10,468 nucleotides of DNA. It comes from an uncultured Pseudomonadota bacterium. GTDB taxonomy: Bacteria > Myxococcota_A > UBA796 > GCA-2862545. The translations under genes and the position numbers were made by a program. The DNA is taken from positions 1 to 10,468 of the forward strand of contig CALATR010000201.1 of assembly GCA_937891875.1 (NCBI GenBank), in the 5' to 3' direction. Numbering within the stretch: position 1 is the stretch's first letter; each line of letters opens with the position of its first letter. This document shows, one piece after another, positions 7,186 to 10,468 of the stretch. The notes below the pieces were generated by a model. That model ran no database searches. It had not been told where the DNA came from and was given only the letters and a program-made list of their open reading frames with translations.

Positions 7186-7797
7186 ATGGCTGGACTGAGG
7201 GATCAGATCCGCCAGCTCACCTCGGACCGGAGGAGCCCGGAAGCCCGGGCGCTCTACGGGACGCTGGCGAAGTACGTGGAGCGGCGCACGCACAACGTCG
7301 TGCGCCACGCAGCGAGCGACCTGCTGGCCACCAGTGAAGTCGAGGAGGTCGTCGCCGACGTCCTGCTCCAGCTGGTGACCGGGGCCCTGCTCCAGTTCCG
7401 TGGGGACTCGGTGGGCGAGCTGATGGCCTTCGTGCGCACGGTCACCGACCGTCGGCTGTGGCGGGTCATCAAGAAGCGCATCAAGAACAAGCGCATGCTG
7501 GAGGCGCTCCCGAACGAGGGTGCCCTGTACGAGGCGGCCGCGCTCCGCCCCGACCAGCTGGTGCGCATCGTGCCGGACCTGCCGCTGTCCGAAGCGGACG
7601 AGGCCTACCTGACCGCCCTGCTCGAGGCCGGAAGCAAGGCCGAGCTCGCCCGTCAGCGCAGCCTCTCCCGCGCCGCCGTCACCCAGCGCGTCCAGCGCAT
7701 CCAGAAGCGCATCGCGTCGCTGGAGCCGAAGGACCAGATGGCCGTGGATGCGTGGCTGGAGCACACGGCGAGACAGGTGCTGGAGAGACAGGCTTAG
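7186..7797 (+). CDS. Small sigma-70-like (ECF-type) regulator
   Basis: This 203-residue protein has the two-domain plan of an ECF sigma factor. Residues ~25-103 resemble region 2: EVEEVVADVLLQLV (51-64) fits the conserved acidic/hydrophobic helix of region 2.2, and ELMAFVRTVTDRRLWRVIKK (78-97) fits the regions 2.3-2.4 that melt and read the -10 element. Residues ~133-180 look like region 4: an acidic helix (LSEADEAYLTALLEAG), then a helix-turn-helix candidate, KAELARQRSLSRAAVTQRVQ (151-170). Region 3 is absent, as in ECF factors. ATG 7186 is chosen over an upstream in-frame start at 7087 because the upstream 33 residues would be a shadow of the peptide gene. The ATG is one base after that gene's TGA, so translation is probably coupled. 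It has no strong ribosome binding site of its own. No classical anti-sigma gene is adjacent; the exported peptide or the TPR-like protein might play that part, which is speculation. Confidence 0.78.
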   Translation: MAGLRDQIRQLTSDRRSPEARALYGTLAKYVERRTHNVVRHAASDLLATSEVEEVVADVLLQLVTGALLQFRGDSVGELMAFVRTVTDRRLWRVIKKRIKNKRMLEALPNEGALYEAAALRPDQLVRIVPDLPLSEADEAYLTALLEAGSKAELARQRSLSRAAVTQRVQRIQKRIASLEPKDQMAVDAWLEHTARQVLERQA

Positions 7798-7815
7798 ACG
7801 CCGAGTCTCGTGAAT

Positions 7816-7853
7816 CGTGGACGCCGCGCCTGGAAGTCGGGGGCGGCGTCACG
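7816..7853 (+). terminator. GC-rich hairpin after the sigma gene, possible terminator
   Basis: CGTGGACGCCGC (7816-7827) pairs with GCGGCGTCACG (7843-7853), giving 11 base pairs with one bulged G and a 15-nt loop. It begins 18 bp after the stop of the sigma-like gene, which is a normal place for a terminator. No T-run follows (TGGTGGTGG), so it is not a classical intrinsic terminator; it could stabilise the 3' end or work with Rho. Confidence 0.4.
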
Positions 7854-7908
7854 TGGTGGTGGATGCGGTCTTGCGAGAGGTCGCGTGGCTTCGAGCGGGG
7901 GAGTGGAA

Positions 7909-8141
7909 GGGCGGTCTCTGGTCGCTGGTCTCTGGGGCCCTCTGCGAGCGGGGGCCTGCTGGCGATGCACACGGCAGCTCCAACGCCGCGACTCGTCGCG
8001 CCCGAAGCGGGGCGTTCCCGCGCGGCCGCAGGCCGACCAGCATCCGCCCGCAGCTCCAACTCCGAACGGCTGCACCAAGGCGTTCTCCCCCCAACGGTGC
8101 CGTGGGCCCAGAGACCAGGGACCAGAGACCAGGGACCGCCC
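7909..8141. repeat. Imperfect inverted repeat built of heptamers
   Basis: The left arm (7909-7940) has three heptamers GTCTCTG, GTCGCTG, GTCTCTG (7914-7934) ending in GGGCCC. The right arm (8104-8141) starts with GGGCCC and carries four heptamers, CAGAGAC, CAGGGAC, CAGAGAC, CAGGGAC (8109-8136). The heptamers of one arm are reverse complements of those in the other. Over 26 bp the arms pair with one mismatch and one bulge, and both have GGGCG/CGCCC at the outer edge. The 163 bp between them show no gene. This could be an intergenic repeat element, a MITE-like remnant, or a long RNA stem. I saw no clear target-site duplication. Confidence 0.75.
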
Positions 8142-8217
8142 CGCCACGAACGCTACCCTGCACAAAGCACCTCGACCCTCGCGCCAGCTGACTGCCGGGA
8201 GGGACGTCGACCGCACC

Positions 8218-8751
<534 letters not shown>

Positions 8752-8825
8752 GGCCACCTCGGGCAGGGGCCGCGCGCAGCGGCTACACTCGAAAGACCGG
8801 CGGGCTTAACCGGCGGGGAGGCTCC
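8752..8825. promoter_or_regulatory. Divergent region between greB and basic protein gene
   Basis: These 74 bp must carry, or border, promoters for both directions. TACACT at 8784-8789 is a -10-like box on the plus strand, 37 bp before ATG 8826, but no recognisable -35 precedes it. A direct repeat CCGGCGG (8797-8803 and 8810-8816) flanks GCTTAA, the least GC-rich stretch here. The plus-strand Shine-Dalgarno GGGGAGG at 8815-8821 is clear, 4 nt from its ATG. Promoter placement is tentative. Confidence 0.4.
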
Positions 8826-9089
8826 ATGGGCAAGTCTCGACACCTCGGCCGCGGCAGCATCCTGCATCCCGCCAACCAGACCACGAAGAAGCGCGCCGGG
8901 TCGGCATTCGCGGACCGGGTCGGGGTCAGCACGGGCGGCCACAGCACCACGGTGCGGGCCGCGCCCCGGCAGAGAGGGCGGCTGGTCATGGCCGACGGTC
9001 CCGAGTGCCGCGGCGTCACCGTGAGCCGCATGGACGAGCCCGAGGACACCGGCCTCACCAAGGCGGGGCGCTTCCGCGTGGACAAGTGA
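8826..9089 (+). CDS. Small basic protein of unknown function
   Basis: This 87-residue protein is rich in Arg, Lys, Gly and Thr (for example GKSRHLGRGS at the start, TTKKRAG near 19-25 and RAAPRQRGRL near 44-53), with one Cys (61) and a more acidic piece near the end (MDEPEDTG). It has no signal peptide, membrane helix or motif I recognise. Its charge could suit nucleic-acid or ribosome binding, but that is only a composition argument. The start is well supported by GGGGAGG 4 nt upstream. Its stop overlaps the GTG of the protease gene (GTGA at 9086-9089), so the two are probably coupled. The overlapping open frames on both strands here lack good start signals, which favours this frame. Confidence 0.65.
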   Translation: MGKSRHLGRGSILHPANQTTKKRAGSAFADRVGVSTGGHSTTVRAAPRQRGRLVMADGPECRGVTVSRMDEPEDTGLTKAGRFRVDK

Positions 9090-10396
9090 GCGGCGTGCGA
9101 ACGGCCCTCCGCCCGCTCCTGCTCGCGATTCCGCTTGTCCTCGTCGCCGGGGGCCCGCACGACGCGTCGAACGATCCGACCGTGGACGGTGCCCGGCCGG
9201 CGGGTGGCACCCCGGCCGATGTGCACTCCGACCTGCCCTGGCTCCCGATCGACGGTCCATGGGCCAGCGTGCGCCTGCGCGACGGTGTGGACCCGGACTC
9301 CCTGGGCGCCCTGCTGGCTCGCGGTCGACCGCTCCGCTCGGCGCCGATCTGGCGGGTGCCGACCGAGGACCTGCCCGCGCTGGTCGCTCACCCCGCGGTG
9401 GCGCAGGTGTGGGGCCTCGGCGCAGCCCCTCCCCCGCCGGACGACATCCCGCCTGTGACGCCCGACTTCGACGAGCCACCCACCTGGCGCGACCAGCGCC
9501 GCCTGCGACCTCTGGGCTGGTGGCCGGGGGGACTCGGCGAGGGGATCCTGGTGGTGGACGTCGAGTACGACTTCGACCCCAGCCACGAGGACCTGGCGAA
9601 CAACCCGCCCGCGCTGCTCGCGGGGGTCGGGCTGCGCAACTACGTCGGCCACGGCAACGCCTGCCTCGGACTCGTGGGGGCCAGCGACGACGGGTACGGG
9701 ATCACCGGCGGCGCCCCGCTCGCCTCGCTGGCGGTCGTGCACCCGACCCCGGACGAGGAGACCTGGGACCCGGCCTGGGCGATCGAGCAGGCCCTGGAGC
9801 ACCTCGAACCCGGCGACGTGCTGCTCATCGAGCAGCAATACCCGACCGGCAAGGGCCTGGGTCCGATCACGTCCGAGCCCGGGGCGTGGGAGGCGGTGCG
9901 CGCTGCGGTGGACGCCGGGATCCACGTGATCGAGCCGGCCGGAAACCGGGGGGTCGACCTCGATGATCCCGACTTCGACGGCTGGTTCTCGCGCGGGAAC
10001 GACTCGGGGAGCATCATGGTCGGCGGGGTCGAGGACGGCGCGTGGAACGGGCAGAGCGGCTTCGGGACCCGGGTGGACCTGCACGCGGACACGGGCGGCG
10101 AGCACGCACCCGGATGGACCCAGATGAGCGACGCGTTCTTTCCTGACGCTGACCCGAGGCAGGCCTACACCGCCCGCTTCGGCGGCACGTCGTCGGCGTC
10201 GGCACAGGTCGCAAGCCTCGTCGCTGCCGTGCAAGGCGTGGCGTTCGAGCTCCACGGCGAGCCGATCGGCCCTGCGGAGCTGAGATCCTGGCTCGTCGCG
10301 ACGGGAGAGCCTCAGGAACCCACGTCCGCAGCCGAACATCCAGTAGGCGTGGGGCCAGATGCACAACGTGCCGTCCGGGCGTGGCTCGCCTGGTAG
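9086..10396 (+). CDS. Exported subtilisin-family (S8) serine protease
   Basis: This 436-residue preproprotein is predicted to be secreted. The N-terminus RTALRPLLLAIPLVLVAGG (5-23) is a Sec-type signal. Residues ~55-112 resemble an I9-like propeptide (a PWASVRLRDG strand, then PALVAHPAVAQVWGLG). The catalytic domain runs ~150-395: Asp158 in ILVVDVEYDFDPSHEDL, His189 in GHGNACLG, oxyanion Asn287 in IEPAGNRG and nucleophile Ser369 in GGTSSASAQVAS, so the triad is complete. The VDVEYDF...HEDL form, together with GDVLLIEQQ and a GNDSGSIMVGG segment, matches the subgroup I recall as Peptidases_S8_11. The Pro normally found after the nucleophile motif (GTSxAxP) is Ala here. The start is taken at GTG 9086, which overlaps the preceding stop; GTG 9095 is an alternative that would keep the signal peptide. 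The substrate is unknown. Confidence 0.88.
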   Translation: MSGVRTALRPLLLAIPLVLVAGGPHDASNDPTVDGARPAGGTPADVHSDLPWLPIDGPWASVRLRDGVDPDSLGALLARGRPLRSAPIWRVPTEDLPALVAHPAVAQVWGLGAAPPPPDDIPPVTPDFDEPPTWRDQRRLRPLGWWPGGLGEGILVVDVEYDFDPSHEDLANNPPALLAGVGLRNYVGHGNACLGLVGASDDGYGITGGAPLASLAVVHPTPDEETWDPAWAIEQALEHLEPGDVLLIEQQYPTGKGLGPITSEPGAWEAVRAAVDAGIHVIEPAGNRGVDLDDPDFDGWFSRGNDSGSIMVGGVEDGAWNGQSGFGTRVDLHADTGGEHAPGWTQMSDAFFPDADPRQAYTARFGGTSSASAQVASLVAAVQGVAFELHGEPIGPAELRSWLVATGEPQEPTSAAEHPVGVGPDAQRAVRAWLAW

Positions 10397-10460
10397 ACAC
10401 AAGCTGCAACGGGCTCGTCGCTTGCGGATGCACCCCGAACCCGTGACGAAGCCCTGTGTC
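10396..10460 (+). terminator. Imperfect dyad downstream of the protease gene
   Basis: Directly after the TAG, GACACA (10396-10401) and GGGCTCGTC (10411-10419) are mirrored by GACGAAGCCC (10445-10454) and TGTGTC (10455-10460). The two stems have a one-base bulge and an unequal internal loop. No T-run follows within the window. The position suits a terminator or 3' end structure, but the loop is large (25 nt) and the call is weak. No gene is visible in the remaining bases to the window end. Confidence 0.3.
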
Positions 10461-10468
10461 CCTGCCCG

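Larger units (their letters stand above)
7798..8217. other. 420-bp gene-free region between sigma and greB genes
   Basis: I see no credible coding sequence here. Open frames on both strands merely extend from the neighbouring genes, have no ribosome binding site and show low-complexity composition. The stretch holds a hairpin just after the sigma gene (7816-7853), a heptamer-based inverted repeat (7909-8141) and a direct repeat of GCAGCTCCAAC at 7974-7984 and 8050-8060. It must also contain the 3' ends of the convergent sigma and greB transcripts. A small RNA is possible but not shown. Confidence 0.7.

Noticed and set aside
7168..7764. A 198-codon minus-strand open frame opposite the sigma-like gene.
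   Set aside because: The plus frame has region 2 and region 4-like features and follows the upstream gene by one base. The minus frame has no such support.
7909..8141. CRISPR array or phage attachment site as an explanation of the repeats.
   Set aside because: Units are only 7 bp without unique spacers, the two clusters are in inverted orientation, and no cas, integrase or tRNA gene is nearby.
8783..10402. A 539-codon minus-strand open frame opposite the basic protein and protease genes.
   Set aside because: The plus strand carries the complete S8 protease motifs. The minus frame is a codon-complement shadow with no domain signature.

Overview
The window is very GC-rich (roughly 70% by eye), densely coded, and codon third positions are dominated by G and C. 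A eukaryote-like Ser/Thr kinase fused to a beta-propeller, a sigma-like factor next to a TPR-like gene, and a GreB-type elongation factor together suggest a Myxococcota-like (former deltaproteobacterial) bacterium. That assignment is inference from gene style; no rRNA or marker gene is present.

Layout. (1) 1-4796, plus strand: the 3' end of an unrecognised gene, coupled by a TGATG overlap to a V4R-type sensor-like protein, then a 1053-residue membrane Ser/Thr kinase with a C-terminal WD40-like propeller. (2) 4786-6321, minus strand: a six-TM voltage-gated-type K+ channel with an RCK/TrkA cytoplasmic region. It converges on the kinase gene with an 11-bp tail-to-tail overlap and appears to start at TTG behind a strong Shine-Dalgarno sequence. 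(3) 6322-6410: a short divergent promoter region. (4) 6411-7797, plus strand: a tight three-gene unit made of a TPR-like protein, a 51-residue Sec-signal-like peptide with a textbook ribosome binding site, and a small sigma-70-like (ECF-like) regulator. (5) 7798-8217: a 420-bp gene-free stretch with a hairpin just after the sigma gene and a striking pair of inverted heptamer-repeat arms (CAGRGAC on one side, GTCNCTG on the other). (6) 8218-8751, minus strand: greB. (7) 8826-10396, plus strand: a small basic protein of unknown function overlapping, by GTGA, an exported subtilisin-family (S8) protease. (8) 10397-10468: no gene, but an imperfect dyad that could be a terminator.

How the genes may work together. 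The kinase and V4R-like protein are typical of sensing and phospho-signalling modules, but nothing shows that they act on one another. The TPR/peptide/sigma unit is the best candidate for an undescribed regulatory module: its spacing is operon-like (21 bp, then 1 bp), and the exported peptide sits between a protein-interaction protein and a transcription regulator. The basic protein and the secreted protease are translationally coupled, although only the protease carries an export signal. No phage, transposase, CRISPR array, tRNA or rRNA is visible.
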